A stretch of 64,000 bases of DNA from Alicyclobacillus shizuokensis NBRC 103103 (GCF_001552255.1 NZ_BCQV01000006.1:1-64000); one strand, 5' to 3'; positions 17,443-28,507 are shown, numbered from the stretch's first letter. Numbers and translations: made by a program. The notes: a model not told the origin generated them from the letters alone.

Positions 17443-19599
17443 TCAGGCCTGCGACGCCTCCTCCGCATGCAGCTCCGCAAACAGGTCTCCCACCCGGTCC
17501 AACAAATCGGTGAAGTCGTTCAACTCCGTGAACAGTTCTGTCCGGCAATTGAGTTTCAGTGTCAGGCTCACCTCTGTATTGAGCGTGACAGAGCGGCTGG
17601 CGACCGCCTCCAACAGACGTTCCGCCACCGCGTCCAGTTCCGATTGGGAGCGGACCGGCAGGAGGACGAAAAATTCGTCGCCGCCGTAACGGCAGGCCAG
17701 TTCGCCCTGGCGCAGGGACTCTTTCAGCACCAGGCTGACGCCCCGCAGCGCCTGATCCCCGGCGTCAAAGCCAAACGTCTGGTTGACCTGGGAGAAGTGA
17801 TCAATGTCCAGACAGATGGCCCCCCAAGTACGGACCCCGCGCGCCAGCTCCTCACGCAAACACACGTTGATGAAGTGAAGCGTGTACAGTCCCGTCAGGT
17901 CATCCACAAACAGCTGCGCATCGAACTCCGGCGAATACACCACCGTGCGATTGCGCCCCCGCTGCTTCGCTCCCCAATACAGGGCGGAGTCAGCCTTGAG
18001 CAGGAGGTCTCTGTCGTTGCTCCCGTGGTCGGGAAAGGAGGCAAAGCCACAGCTTACGGTCAGGCCCTGCAGGCGGTGGCCGTCAAATTCCACCACATGC
18101 CGACTGATCTCGTCGCGCATCCGCTCCAGGACTGTCCATGCTGCGCGCGGATCGACGGGGAGGATGAGAGCGAACTCCTCACCGCCGTAACGTGCCACGA
18201 TGGCACCGGGGCCGGCGAGCTGCGACAGGAGCCCGGCAACCGATTTCAGCACCGCGTCCCCCGCCAGGTGCCCGTAGGTATCATTGAATTTCTTAAACAG
18301 ATCCACATCGACGACGGCGACCGTCAGTGGCTGCCCGTGTTCACGCGCCGCCTGCAACCGCCCCGCCAGCGCCGCATAGAAAAATCGGTAATTGTACAGT
18401 CCCGTCGCGCCATCCCGCCAGGATAACTCCTGCAACTCCTGGTACAGCTTGGCGTTCTCCAGCAACATGGCTACCTGGGCAGCCAAGGCCGACACGTACT
18501 CCAGGGTGCTGGTGAACGCAGAGCTGTTGGCTGCGAAACACATCATCACGCCGTGAGCGTGCCCTTGCGCCCGCAGGGGGAACATCGCCACGCTGCGAAA
18601 CCGAGCTGTCGGCAATCCACTGTTGCGGCGCAGGCGCGGATCCCTGTGCGCATCGGGAATGTAGATCATGCCCGCCCCCTGCGTGACCTGCCACACCACG
18701 CTGCCGTCCTCCTCCCGCCACCCGTCCAACTGATAGGAAGCCGAGGTCTCCATGGGGTAAATCGCGTTCGGTAAGAGGATGCGATCCCGCTCGTCCAGCG
18801 TGAAGATGGCGGTCGAGTCGGCATCCGTCAGCTTCGCGGCCAAGCGCGCCGCCTCCTCACAGATACGGTCCACGTCAAACTCGGCGGCGAGTCGTCCGGT
18901 CAACTGGTGCACGTGCTGCATCAGGGCCATCCTGCGGTACATGCGCAGCAGATGGCCGAGCAACACGATGGGCAGAACGGCGATGGCGGCCAGCACCGGG
19001 TTGATGGGCTGGAGCGCTACCATGACCACGTCGAACGGGATCGCAATCAGGTAGGTCATCCCGTCCCAAGCGGCCGCCTCCCTCGCGCTGCTCCAGGAAA
19101 ACCGTCCCCACAGCCAGGCGCAGACCTGCACCAGCCCGTGGTTGACCACGAAGAACACAGCAGCGCCGGCCAGACCGGCCATAAACCGCTGCACTCCGAC
19201 GGCCGTGGACATGCCAAACGAGGCCACCCCGCGCATGACGAGCGCCATAGCCCAGGCGCTCACGGCGTACTGGCCGGCATTAAACAATGTGCTGGTCCAG
19301 CGCGGCCGCGGCTGGCGAAGCCAGGGCGTACACAGCTCTGCCACCACCAGCAGCCACATCGCCGGAGCGACCCCGTAAGCCAGGGCTACGCCAATCGGCA
19401 ATGCGACAATCAAAGTTATCAGAGTCTTTCCAGTCGGCACTAGAATGGCTTCGAGCACGGTAGCGAGGGCAAACCAATACAGAAGCAGCCAGAGGGGGAT
19501 CCGGGTCAACCCCGGAAACGCGCTGCATGCAAGGAGGATTCCCATCAAACCGACACCCAACTCGAAGACTCCGGCTAAGGCCGCCCGGTCACCTTTCAA
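17443..19599 (-). CDS. Membrane diguanylate cyclase with GAF and two GGDEF domains
   Basis: Predicted 718-residue protein making c-di-GMP from GTP. Order: about seven membrane helices (residues 1-225, MASE-like), a GAF-type sensory domain (about 245-395), a first GGDEF domain with RYGGEEF, and a second with RYGGDEF. The first has an intact metal site (VDVDLFKKFNDTYGHLAGD) and normal end (KADSALYWGAK). The second keeps LDIDHFSQVNQTFGFDAGD but its end has diverged. Neither has a standard RxxD inhibitory site five residues before the GG (AGPG and RQGE are there), so product feedback is probably absent. Start codon TTG at 19599 is uncertain; a TTG or ATG some 15-20 codons later is possible. It interrupts an otherwise conserved gene order. 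Confidence 0.92.
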   Translation of the reverse strand: MKGDRAALAGVFELGVGLMGILLACSAFPGLTRIPLWLLLYWFALATVLEAILVPTGKTLITLIVALPIGVALAYGVAPAMWLLVVAELCTPWLRQPRPRWTSTLFNAGQYAVSAWAMALVMRGVASFGMSTAVGVQRFMAGLAGAAVFFVVNHGLVQVCAWLWGRFSWSSAREAAAWDGMTYLIAIPFDVVMVALQPINPVLAAIAVLPIVLLGHLLRMYRRMALMQHVHQLTGRLAAEFDVDRICEEAARLAAKLTDADSTAIFTLDERDRILLPNAIYPMETSASYQLDGWREEDGSVVWQVTQGAGMIYIPDAHRDPRLRRNSGLPTARFRSVAMFPLRAQGHAHGVMMCFAANSSAFTSTLEYVSALAAQVAMLLENAKLYQELQELSWRDGATGLYNYRFFYAALAGRLQAAREHGQPLTVAVVDVDLFKKFNDTYGHLAGDAVLKSVAGLLSQLAGPGAIVARYGGEEFALILPVDPRAAWTVLERMRDEISRHVVEFDGHRLQGLTVSCGFASFPDHGSNDRDLLLKADSALYWGAKQRGRNRTVVYSPEFDAQLFVDDLTGLYTLHFINVCLREELARGVRTWGAICLDIDHFSQVNQTFGFDAGDQALRGVSLVLKESLRQGELACRYGGDEFFVLLPVRSQSELDAVAERLLEAVASRSVTLNTEVSLTLKLNCRTELFTELNDFTDLLDRVGDLFAELHAEEASQA

Positions 19600-19817
19600 A
19601 TGCCCTCACCCACTCCAAAGGCACCTTCCCGCCCCAAGCGCCGCCATATCTCATAGACTCCAAGGATCTCTCGAATCTCTTTCTGTCATGGATGGATTGT
19701 CCCGAATTTCCAACGTTGCACAATCTATTGTACATGAATTTCATAAATGATGGACAGGGGGAATAGAATCAGCATGGCGGCACCGAATACCGATCCTTGG
19801 CAAGGAGAGGATGCACA

Positions 19818-20216
19818 GTGGCGGAGCACGATTCCAACTCGTTCCGTCGGTTTCCCGTTCTGTTCGGACTCGCTTGGTCCCTGTTCGTCACCGCCGTTGG
19901 GGCTCTGCTCGTGGCCATGTGGGCCCACTTCGGGTCCGCGTCCGCAGCTCAGCTGGACACGGCCGCCTACTGCATTCGCTGCGCCGCCGTGATTTGCGGG
20001 GCGCTGATCAGCAGCCGCGCCGGAGCAACCAGGGGATGGTACTACGGCGGCGTTGTGGGGCTATCCTACGCAGGGATCTTGCTGGGCATCGGGCTGGGCT
20101 TGTACCCGGACACAACGGCCCTGGACCCTGCAAGCGTGCTTCGCGTGTGTATCATCTCCCTGATCGGGGCCTTCACAGGCATCATCGGTGCGAGCACGAC
20201 ACGCATCGAGGATTAA
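19818..20216 (+). CDS. TIGR04086 family small membrane protein (YrzE-like)
   Basis: The 132-residue protein has four predicted membrane helices, the third and fourth ending in GVVGLSYAGILLGIGLGL and RVCIISLIGAFTGIIGA. These are the features of the TIGR04086 family, which lies beside yajC in many Bacilli (yrzE in B. subtilis). GTG at 19818 follows AAGGAGAGG by seven bases and yields MAEHDSNSFRRF. A terminator follows its stop. Function is unknown; the link with yajC suggests a role near the secretion machinery, but this is only positional. Confidence 0.82.
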   Translation: MAEHDSNSFRRFPVLFGLAWSLFVTAVGALLVAMWAHFGSASAAQLDTAAYCIRCAAVICGALISSRAGATRGWYYGGVVGLSYAGILLGIGLGLYPDTTALDPASVLRVCIISLIGAFTGIIGASTTRIED

Positions 20217-20227
20217 CATCCAGAGCA

Positions 20228-20250
20228 GGGCCGCCTCAACCCGGGCGGCC
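20228..20250 (+). terminator. Hairpin after the TIGR04086 gene
   Basis: GGGCCGCC and GGGCGGCC form a 7-8 base stem 11 bases after the stop codon; TTGTCG follows, a weak T-tract. It separates this gene from convergent yajC. Confidence 0.55.
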
Positions 20251-20279
20251 TTGTCGCCCCCCCACCGGCCTGGGCAACG

Positions 20280-20624
20280 TCAATCATCCCCGGCCGACGA
20301 GTCCTCCCGTTCATCTGACTCCCTGTCCCGCGCCGCCACGGACTCTGAAGCTTCCTCGTCGGAAGCGGCGCGGACGACATTGGCGATGGCCTGCGGGTGC
20401 ACCTGAACGGCGACATCCGGGGCAATCTCCACCGTAACCCGCTCCTCGCCCACTTCGACGACCGTGCCGAAAATCCCGGCTGATGTCATGACCTCGGCCC
20501 CCGGCGACAAATTGCGCATCATCTCAGCGCGCCGTCGTTGGTTCCGCCGCTGCGGCAGAAACATCAGCAGATAGAACAGAGCCAGGATGACCACGATAAA
20601 AATAATCGAACTGCTGGACTGCAA
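20280..20624 (-). CDS. yajC: Preprotein translocase subunit YajC
   Basis: Accessory subunit of the SecDF complex. The 114-residue product has a single N-terminal membrane helix (about residues 5-22, IIFIVVILALFYLLMFLPQRR), the QRRNQRRRAEMM basic stretch after it, and the LSPGAEVMTSAGIFGTV core. The acidic, serine-rich tail (ASDEEASESVAARDRESDERED) is longer than in E. coli. TTG at 20624 is the likely start, as GAGAGG lies ten bases upstream and the product begins MQSSSS. Downstream of tgt and queA, as in B. subtilis. Confidence 0.92.
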   Translation of the reverse strand: MQSSSSIIFIVVILALFYLLMFLPQRRNQRRRAEMMRNLSPGAEVMTSAGIFGTVVEVGEERVTVEIAPDVAVQVHPQAIANVVRAASDEEASESVAARDRESDEREDSSAGDD

Positions 20625-20694
20625 ACCGACACATCCTCTCTCGTCACGACCACCCGACGTGCAGACCGGCGGGCATGCGTTCACGCATAGTCAA

Positions 20695-22874
<2,180 letters not shown>

Positions 22875-22919
22875 ATCTTTTCACCCTTCCTCAGACAGCG
22901 GCAGCGCAATCAAAACTTT

Positions 22920-22948
22920 ATTATACGGGATCACTTGCAGTCCCAAAA
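22920..22948 (-). promoter_or_regulatory. Sigma-A-type promoter for queA-tgt-yajC
   Basis: On the minus strand TTTTGG (22948-22943), a 17-base spacer, and a perfect TATAAT (22925-22920), 45 bases before the queA start. Confidence 0.7.
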
Positions 22949-22960
22949 CCCTCAGATATA

Positions 22961-22990
22961 CAATAAGGGCCGACAGTGCATCGGCCCCTA
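22961..22990 (-). terminator. Intrinsic terminator after rsgI
   Basis: GGGCCGA (22967-22973) pairs with TCGGCCC (22981-22987) across a seven-base loop. On the minus strand the stem is followed by TTATTGTAT. It lies about 60 bases after the rsgI stop and before the queA promoter. Confidence 0.7.
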
Positions 22991-23048
22991 CAGTGTACAT
23001 AACACCTCGTAAATCAGCGCACACCCCATCCCGCCGTCAGACTCTACG

Positions 23049-24578
23049 TTAATGTATCGCCCCGTGCAGGTGCACATGGGCCTTGGTTTGGACACCGTGT
23101 GTCTTGCCAGCGTCCCGCGTCTTGCGGTGTGACTCGACCGCAGTATGGGCGGATGAGTGTGAATGGGTGTGATTGGCGCTCGATTGGGTCAACCACCCGT
23201 TCCCGTACCTGTGCCCAGGGTCACCAACGGACGCCCCACCTTTTTCCCTCCCCGACGTGCGAACATGAGACTTACTCCCTGGCTGAATCCGCCCGTGAGA
23301 CTCATGGTGCTCCGGCTGCCTGGGGTGCCCGTTCATCGGCGCCCGTGCGTGTCCGCCCCACGCCGGGGACCACCCGGAGACCGAGGCAGGGCGCTCCGTG
23401 TGCGACGCGGTCCGCGCCTTGGTCTGAAAATTGGTCGGTTGGTTAGCCGTCTTGACTCGGCCCTGTTTGAGGGTCGACGCAGCCCCTCCATCGTCCCTCG
23501 GAGGCGTCTCCGACGGCTGCACCTGTACCCAGAGAGTGACTCCGCCCACCTCGATCCGCACAAACCCAGCCTTGTCCTCAGAATAAGACGACCCCGACGC
23601 CTGGGCCGGGGGTTGCCCGGTTCCACTCTGCGGGGACGCTCCATCCGTCGGCCCCGCAGCCTGTGGCTGCCCATGTTGGCTGGAAGATGCCCCGCCGCTG
23701 CCGGACCGTGCAGCGGTCCCTGACTCGCTTGCCCTAGATGGCACCGCACTTGTCGGAGCCGAAGACGCGGGCAGAGAGCGGATGAGCGAAGCTATCGCCG
23801 CGTCATCCCCGTTTTCGAGTGTGTTCAGCAGCGATTTCGATGTCTGGGCTGTGGTGAGCACCCGCGCCAATGTATCGCCGGACAGGTCCGACAGGGAGAC
23901 CGGCTCGCCCTCCTTGTGCGCGGCCAAATAGGCGGCCAGCTTGCCCGGAGACAATTTCGCCGCCGCCGCCGTCTTCCAAACACTGTGGGATAGGTCCAAC
24001 GAGTACACACGGGGATGCAGTCGTCTGGCACTCGGGTTCCCAGAGATGGCGGACTTCACCGCCGCCGCCGCACGGGACGCCATGTCACCCACGGCATGAC
24101 TCGAGTCCGCGGGCGCCGCCGAGACCAAAATCGTATCCCCGGAAGACATCATCTGCCCTGTGACCGTGGCCGTGACCAATTGGGCAATGGCTTGTCCCAG
24201 CGCATCGCCGTCCACATGCACATGCTCCAGCAAAGAACGCCCGGATGCATTGAGCGGCGAAGCCCGCAGAACACGGGTGTGACGGTCGACCGTCAACGAG
24301 ACACTTGGATTGATGTCCAGCGACACGTACGCGTAGGCGCGTCCTGACGGCCAAAATTGTCCCGCACCCAGCAGCCCAATCCCCGCAAACACAACCGCTG
24401 TGCAGACGGCCACGGCGGCCTTCTGCCACCCGCGATTCCGCGCGTGCCGATGCATCTCCCAACTTACTTCTCCACCCACCGACATGCCGCTCCGCCGCGG
24501 AATCCGACAAAACTCGCCATCGCGGGTTAAAACGATGGCATGCCGCCGAGTGATGCCAAGCACAACCCCCCTTGGCAT
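23049..24578 (-). CDS. rsgI: RsgI-type membrane anti-sigma factor
   Basis: Single-pass membrane protein that holds SigI inactive. The 509-residue product has an N-terminal anti-sigma domain (residues 1-48, PRGVVLGITRRHAIVLTRDG), a membrane helix at about 52-72, then the conserved extracytoplasmic YVSLDINPSVSLTVDR. The Asn90-Pro91 bond corresponds to the autocleavage site reported for RsgI proteins. From about residue 270 the ectodomain is low complexity, rich in Ser, Gly, Pro and Gln, and ends in a His-rich tail. ATG at 24578 follows AAAGGAGG; the frame is open further upstream into sigI. It follows sigI by 61 bases, as in B. subtilis. Confidence 0.9.
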   Translation of the reverse strand: MPRGVVLGITRRHAIVLTRDGEFCRIPRRSGMSVGGEVSWEMHRHARNRGWQKAAVAVCTAVVFAGIGLLGAGQFWPSGRAYAYVSLDINPSVSLTVDRHTRVLRASPLNASGRSLLEHVHVDGDALGQAIAQLVTATVTGQMMSSGDTILVSAAPADSSHAVGDMASRAAAAVKSAISGNPSARRLHPRVYSLDLSHSVWKTAAAAKLSPGKLAAYLAAHKEGEPVSLSDLSGDTLARVLTTAQTSKSLLNTLENGDDAAIASLIRSLPASSAPTSAVPSRASESGTAARSGSGGASSSQHGQPQAAGPTDGASPQSGTGQPPAQASGSSYSEDKAGFVRIEVGGVTLWVQVQPSETPPRDDGGAASTLKQGRVKTANQPTNFQTKARTASHTERPASVSGWSPAWGGHARAPMNGHPRQPEHHESHGRIQPGSKSHVRTSGREKGGASVGDPGHRYGNGWLTQSSANHTHSHSSAHTAVESHRKTRDAGKTHGVQTKAHVHLHGAIH

Positions 24579-24639
24579 CGGGCCGCCTCCTTTCGCCCCA
24601 GGACGGGCTGCCGGATGGCCTACCGCCGCTCCGGACGCC

Positions 24640-25383
24640 TTACGAAATGTAGTCTTGCAAAGTTGCATAATCGCCGCACAACAACAGGATGACGGCGAGA
24701 ATGTACTTTCTCTGTCTTTCCAACGTCTTGCGCGATACGTGGACTCGCTCCTGCAGCTGTTTCAACGGCAACGCTCGCCGCTCCATGACGTAACGACGCA
24801 ACTCGTCGTCCGCCGCGACCAAACGCGCAATCTCCATTGCGTTCTGCCGGGCGTCCGCGTGTTTCGGAGACACCTTGACCAATTCCTGGAAAGACAACCC
24901 AAACTCCCGCAGCCGCTTGGCATATTCCTCAATCTCCTGCCGCCGCCGTCGTTCCTCCTCCTCTCTTTCATACGCATCCAGCGATGTCCGCACCTCGACG
25001 TAGTTGATGACATTATCCCCTTCATCCACTACGTCGAAGTCGGTCCAGGGTACGGTGCGTCCGTGCAAGCGCTGGGAACGAAAGTAGTCAATCAGACGGC
25101 GACGGATGATGGTCTCTGCAAATCCGAGAAAGTTGACCTTCTTCGATGGATCAAATCGATCTATCGCCTCATTCATACCCATCAGGGCAATGCTGAACTC
25201 GTCATCTCGGTCTGGATCGATGTAGCGACGCGACGCTTGTGACGCAATCCGCAGCGCGAACGGCACGTAGGCTTCAATTAGGTCACTGCGCGCCTGCTCG
25301 TCCCCAGACTGAGCCAACCTGAGCAGCGGGTAGAGACGTTCGGGGTCCTGCGACGTTTTGCGTCGAAAGGGGAATCCCCCCAC
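24640..25383 (-). CDS. sigI: RNA polymerase sigma factor SigI
   Basis: Alternative sigma-70-family factor linked to heat and cell-wall stress in B. subtilis and to polysaccharide sensing in clostridia. The 247-residue product carries a region 2 with DEFSIALMGMNEAIDRFDPSKKVNFLG-type sequence and a C-terminal helix-turn-helix (LQERVHVSRKTLERQRKYILA). GTG at 25383 is preferred because GAGGTGG precedes it and because the predicted SigI promoter would leave only a few leader bases before the alternative GTG at 25392. Co-transcribed with rsgI. The pair is inserted between queA and ruvB, which are adjacent in B. subtilis. Confidence 0.93.
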   Translation of the reverse strand: MGGFPFRRKTSQDPERLYPLLRLAQSGDEQARSDLIEAYVPFALRIASQASRRYIDPDRDDEFSIALMGMNEAIDRFDPSKKVNFLGFAETIIRRRLIDYFRSQRLHGRTVPWTDFDVVDEGDNVINYVEVRTSLDAYEREEEERRRRQEIEEYAKRLREFGLSFQELVKVSPKHADARQNAMEIARLVAADDELRRYVMERRALPLKQLQERVHVSRKTLERQRKYILAVILLLCGDYATLQDYIS

Positions 25384-25407
25384 ACCTTCCACCTCGCTCT
25401 ACATAAA

Positions 25408-25435
25408 TTCGTGCCGCGCGGGAGTTTTTGGGGGT
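25408..25435 (-). promoter_or_regulatory. Probable SigI-dependent autoregulatory promoter
   Basis: On the minus strand ACCCCC (25435-25430) runs into five A residues and CGAA (25411-25408) follows 18 bases later, 25 bases before the chosen sigI start. From memory, SigI promoters of Bacillus and Clostridium have a C-rich -35 (ACCCCC/CCCC next to an A-tract) and CGAA at -10. No sigma-A boxes are seen at this place, though the spacing is slightly long. Confidence 0.6.
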
Positions 25436-25477
25436 CTTCTCGCCAAATCCGCTCGGGAGTCCAACCAACATCGCGAC

Positions 25478-26512
25478 TCAACCGCCCATCTCGTCTGCAT
25501 CTTCTGTCGCAAAGCGGCCCGGCGGAATCGGTTCATGCAAATGCTCATAGGCGCGCGCAGTCGCCACCCGCCCGCGCGGGGTACGCTGAATCATGCCCAG
25601 TTGAATCAGATACGGTTCATAGACGTCCTCTATCGTGCCTGCCTCTTCTCCCACGGCGGCAGCCAGCGTATCGAGACCCACTGGCCCGCCGTCAAACTTC
25701 TCAATCAGGGTCCGCAGCAGTCTGAAATCGAGCTCATCCAAGCCAAGCCGGTCCACGTGCAACCGCGCCAACGCCCGCTCGGCGACCTCGCGCGTAACCG
25801 TGGGCTGCTTGTGCACTTGGGCAAAATCGCGCACCCGCTTGAGCAAGCGATTCGCCACGCGCGGGGTACCGCGGCTGCGACTGGCGATCTCCAACGCCGC
25901 CTCCGCCGCCAATGACAGCTGCAGAATGCCCGCTGTGCGCATCACGATGGCTGCCAGATCCTCCGTCGTATAGTAATCCAGATGCGCTATCACGCCGAAG
26001 CGGTCGCGCAGCGGCGCGGATAGCAAACCTGCCCGCGTGGTCGCTCCGACCAGTGTGAAAGGAGGCAAATCCAAGCGCACCGAGCGCGCCGTGGGCCCTT
26101 TGCCAATCAGGATGTCCAGGGCAAAATCCTCCATCGCCGGGTACAACACCTCTTCGACCGCTCGCGGCAAGCGATGAATCTCGTCAATGAACAGGACATC
26201 GCCAGACTGAAGGTTGGTCAACAGCGCCGCCAAGTCTCCCGGACGCTCAATGGCCGGGCCCGACGTGACGCGAATGCTCACGCCCAGTTCGTTGGCGATG
26301 ATCATGGACAAGGAGGTTTTGCCAAGCCCCGGGGGACCGTACAGAAGGACGTGATCCAGCGCCTCCTGACGCTCCCTGGCCGCCTGGATGAACACCCGCA
26401 GGTTGTCCTTGACCGCTTGCTGGCCAATGTAATCGTCCAAGAACCGCGGGCGCAACGTATCCAGGATTGCATCCTCGCGGCGCCACTCAGCGGCCACCAT
26501 GCGCTCCTCCAT
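25478..26512 (-). CDS. ruvB: Holliday junction ATP-dependent DNA helicase RuvB
   Basis: Hexameric AAA+ motor that drives branch migration with RuvA. The 344-residue product contains Walker [10 protein letters not shown] (59-67), Walker [10 protein letters not shown] (about 112-120), sensor [10 protein letters not shown] and the winged-helix domain with [16 protein letters not shown]. The ATG at 26512 follows GGAAGGGGA; the frame is open to 26560 but the extension ([13 protein letters not shown]) has no family support. Follows ruvA after a 69-base gap. Confidence 0.97.
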   Translation of the reverse strand: MEERMVAAEWRREDAILDTLRPRFLDDYIGQQAVKDNLRVFIQAARERQEALDHVLLYGPPGLGKTSLSMIIANELGVSIRVTSGPAIERPGDLAALLTNLQSGDVLFIDEIHRLPRAVEEVLYPAMEDFALDILIGKGPTARSVRLDLPPFTLVGATTRAGLLSAPLRDRFGVIAHLDYYTTEDLAAIVMRTAGILQLSLAAEAALEIASRSRGTPRVANRLLKRVRDFAQVHKQPTVTREVAERALARLHVDRLGLDELDFRLLRTLIEKFDGGPVGLDTLAAAVGEEAGTIEDVYEPYLIQLGMIQRTPRGRVATARAYEHLHEPIPPGRFATEDADEMGG

Positions 26513-26581
26513 CCATGCGTCCCCTTCCGTACGTTCGGTGATTCTCTTAGCCAGCCTCACCTGCCGCGGCCAGCGACCTGC

Positions 26582-27229
26582 TTACGCCCGCACACCGCTG
26601 AGGTAGCGCAGGCAGCCGCGCAGCGCTTCCGCCGCGTCCAAGCTTTGCCCCTCTTCGAACACGGCGGCGACCGCCTCGGAGGCTTGCTTTTCATTATAGC
26701 CAAGCCCGATCAGGGCCTCAATCACATCCCCAGCCAGCCCCTCCGCCCCCGGATACGGACGGGAGCCCGGGAGCGCCGCCGGCGGGACCAAGCTTCCCTT
26801 GGCAGCGGCTGCGGTTCCCTTAGCCACGGCCACCTTCTCGCGCAGCTCCAGGATGATGCGCTGTGCCGTTTTCTTGCCCACGCCAGGCAGTCGGCACAAA
26901 GCGGCCGCGTCCTCGTGCACCACCGCCTGGAAGAATTCGTCCCGGCTCACGTCCGAGAGAATTTGCAACGCCCCCTTCGGTCCGACTCCGGACACCCGCA
27001 GCAGCATTTCAAACCAGTCCCGATCCCGTTCGTCCAAGAACCCGTACAACTCATCCGAATCTTCACGGACATACCGATAGGTATGCAAGAAGGCCTCGCA
27101 TCCTAGGGCGACCTGCCGCGTGACGGGCACGGGCACATAGACACGGTACCCGATCCCATGCACGTCGAGGTCCACGTAGCCTGCGCCGACCGCATGCACC
27201 GTGCCGCGTACAAACACAATCACGGCCAC
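26582..27229 (-). CDS. ruvA: Holliday junction branch migration protein RuvA
   Basis: Binds four-way junctions and loads RuvB. The 215-residue product begins MAVIVFVRGTVHAV, has the helix-hairpin-helix motifs VSGVGPKGALQIL and LPGVGKKTAQRIILELREK, and a C-terminal RuvB-binding domain with EALIGLGYNEKQASEAV. GTG at 27229 follows GGAGAGGA by about six bases and overlaps the ruvC stop by ten bases. Confidence 0.97.
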   Translation of the reverse strand: MAVIVFVRGTVHAVGAGYVDLDVHGIGYRVYVPVPVTRQVALGCEAFLHTYRYVREDSDELYGFLDERDRDWFEMLLRVSGVGPKGALQILSDVSRDEFFQAVVHEDAAALCRLPGVGKKTAQRIILELREKVAVAKGTAAAAKGSLVPPAALPGSRPYPGAEGLAGDVIEALIGLGYNEKQASEAVAAVFEEGQSLDAAEALRGCLRYLSGVRA

Positions 27230-27759
27230 CGCGCTCCTCTCCGGCCCCCATCCGTGGCTGACGGTCGCAGGCGCTCTGCGATGGGCGCCGCATGGGCGTG
27301 CGTGATGGCCAAGGCCAAAGCGTCCGCCGCATCGTCCGGGCGCGGTTTGTCCGCCAGTCCCAGGAGCACCCGCACCATTTCCTGAACCTGTCCCTTGTCG
27401 GCGCGGCCGTAGCCAACCACTGCCTGCTTCACCTGCATGGGCGTGTATTCGGCAATGGCCAGTTGCGCCTCCGCCCCGGCCAGGAGCGCCACCCCACGCG
27501 CCTGCCCGACACTGATGGCCGTGGTGGTGTTGCGCCCCATGAATAACTGTTCAATCGCCATGACCTCGGGACGCGTCCTGGCGATAAGCGCGCTCAATTC
27601 GTGGTAAATCATCTGCAAGCGGACAGCCACCGGGGTGTACGCTGGCGTTTCGATGCACCCGAACGCCACCGGGCGCAGCCGTGAACCCTCCGCGTCCAGC
27701 ACACCGTAGCCCATTCGCGCCGTGCCCGGGTCAATCCCAAGCACACGTTGCTGGTTCAT
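27220..27759 (-). CDS. ruvC: Holliday junction resolvase RuvC
   Basis: Endonuclease that cuts Holliday junctions. The 179-residue product has RNase H-fold catalytic acids: Asp10 in VLGIDPGTARMGYG, the Glu of VMAIEQLFMGRNTTTA, and the pair in RPDDAADALALAI. ATG at 27759 follows TAGGAG. B. subtilis lacks RuvC and uses RecU, so its presence next to ruvAB is notable but is known in other Alicyclobacillaceae and in clostridia. Confidence 0.96.
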   Translation of the reverse strand: MNQQRVLGIDPGTARMGYGVLDAEGSRLRPVAFGCIETPAYTPVAVRLQMIYHELSALIARTRPEVMAIEQLFMGRNTTTAISVGQARGVALLAGAEAQLAIAEYTPMQVKQAVVGYGRADKGQVQEMVRVLLGLADKPRPDDAADALALAITHAHAAPIAERLRPSATDGGRRGARWP

Positions 27760-27910
27760 GACATGCCACTCCTAGCCGCGGGCAGCCCCGCGCTGGTTGT
27801 CAGATCAGGTTCTCCTTGGGGATATAAAATTCCTACTTGACAAGGCAGGCTCGAAATGCAGAGACAGAACTGGGGCTGGCCACCGCCGACGGCTGCCCGC
27901 GGCAGACCGA

Positions 27911-27939
27911 AAAAGAGGCGGAGCTTGGAGCCCTCCGCC
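27911..27939 (-). terminator. Intrinsic terminator after the secreted hypothetical gene
   Basis: GGCGGAG (27917-27923) pairs with CTCCGCC (27933-27939); on the minus strand the stem is followed by TCTTTTTC. It ends the gene at 27978 and separates it from ruvC. Confidence 0.85.
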
Positions 27940-27977
27940 CGCCGCGTACTGTATGTCCAACGATTGTGCCCGGTCAT

Positions 27978-28397
27978 TCAGACGGATCGCTGACTGCTCA
28001 AGTCGGGAACCTCGCGCACGTAGACCGGCAGATGAAACCACAGCGTCAGGCTGTTGTCTAGCCGCCAACACGGGTGTTCGACGGCGAAGCTGACCACCGC
28101 ATCGGTCGCCACCGGCCTGACCGTCAGTTGTCCGCGGCCGTCTCCGTACAGGGTGAGGAACACCGCCCGGCGCCGCGGAGCATCGACCGTCCAAGCATCG
28201 GCGGCCCGCTCGACGGAAACCTGCGCCTGGTCAAAGTCGGTGACTGCCGGCGCATCCGCCCACGCCCGTGGAGCTGCCGTGAAGACCGCAGCCAGCACGG
28301 CCGCACTGCCGATGGCAAGCCGTATCCACATCCGCCCGCATCGGCTGCGACCGGCTACGGCCGGCCATTTCCCGCAGGCGCGACACCGTGACATCAT
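27978..28397 (-). CDS. Secreted protein of unknown function, in the bofC position
   Basis: The 139-residue product starts MMSRCRACGKWPAV, has a signal peptide with hydrophobic core WIRLAIGSAAVLAAVFTAA and a likely cleavage after AWA, then about 90 residues rich in beta-type sequence (RAVFLTLYGDGRGQLTV, LTLWFHLPVYVREV). No catalytic motif or cysteine pair is evident. ATG at 28397 follows GAGGTGGGA. In B. subtilis bofC, an exported sporulation gene, lies in this neighbourhood, but I see no clear sequence likeness to BofC, so I leave it unnamed. A good terminator follows. Confidence 0.7.
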   Translation of the reverse strand: MMSRCRACGKWPAVAGRSRCGRMWIRLAIGSAAVLAAVFTAAPRAWADAPAVTDFDQAQVSVERAADAWTVDAPRRRAVFLTLYGDGRGQLTVRPVATDAVVSFAVEHPCWRLDNSLTLWFHLPVYVREVPDLSSQRSV

Positions 28398-28507
28398 TCC
28401 CACCTCATTTCCTGTCGGTTCAGGCGTAGCATGCCACATGCAGCCGTCATTATGCAGGGTCACCGGTTTGCCCCCCGCCGGTCCAAGACACGCCCGCGGG
28501 CCCCGAT

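Noticed and set aside
27978-28397. Naming the secreted protein BofC
   Set aside because: The position fits B. subtilis bofC, but no convincing sequence likeness to the BofC N- or C-terminal domains could be seen.
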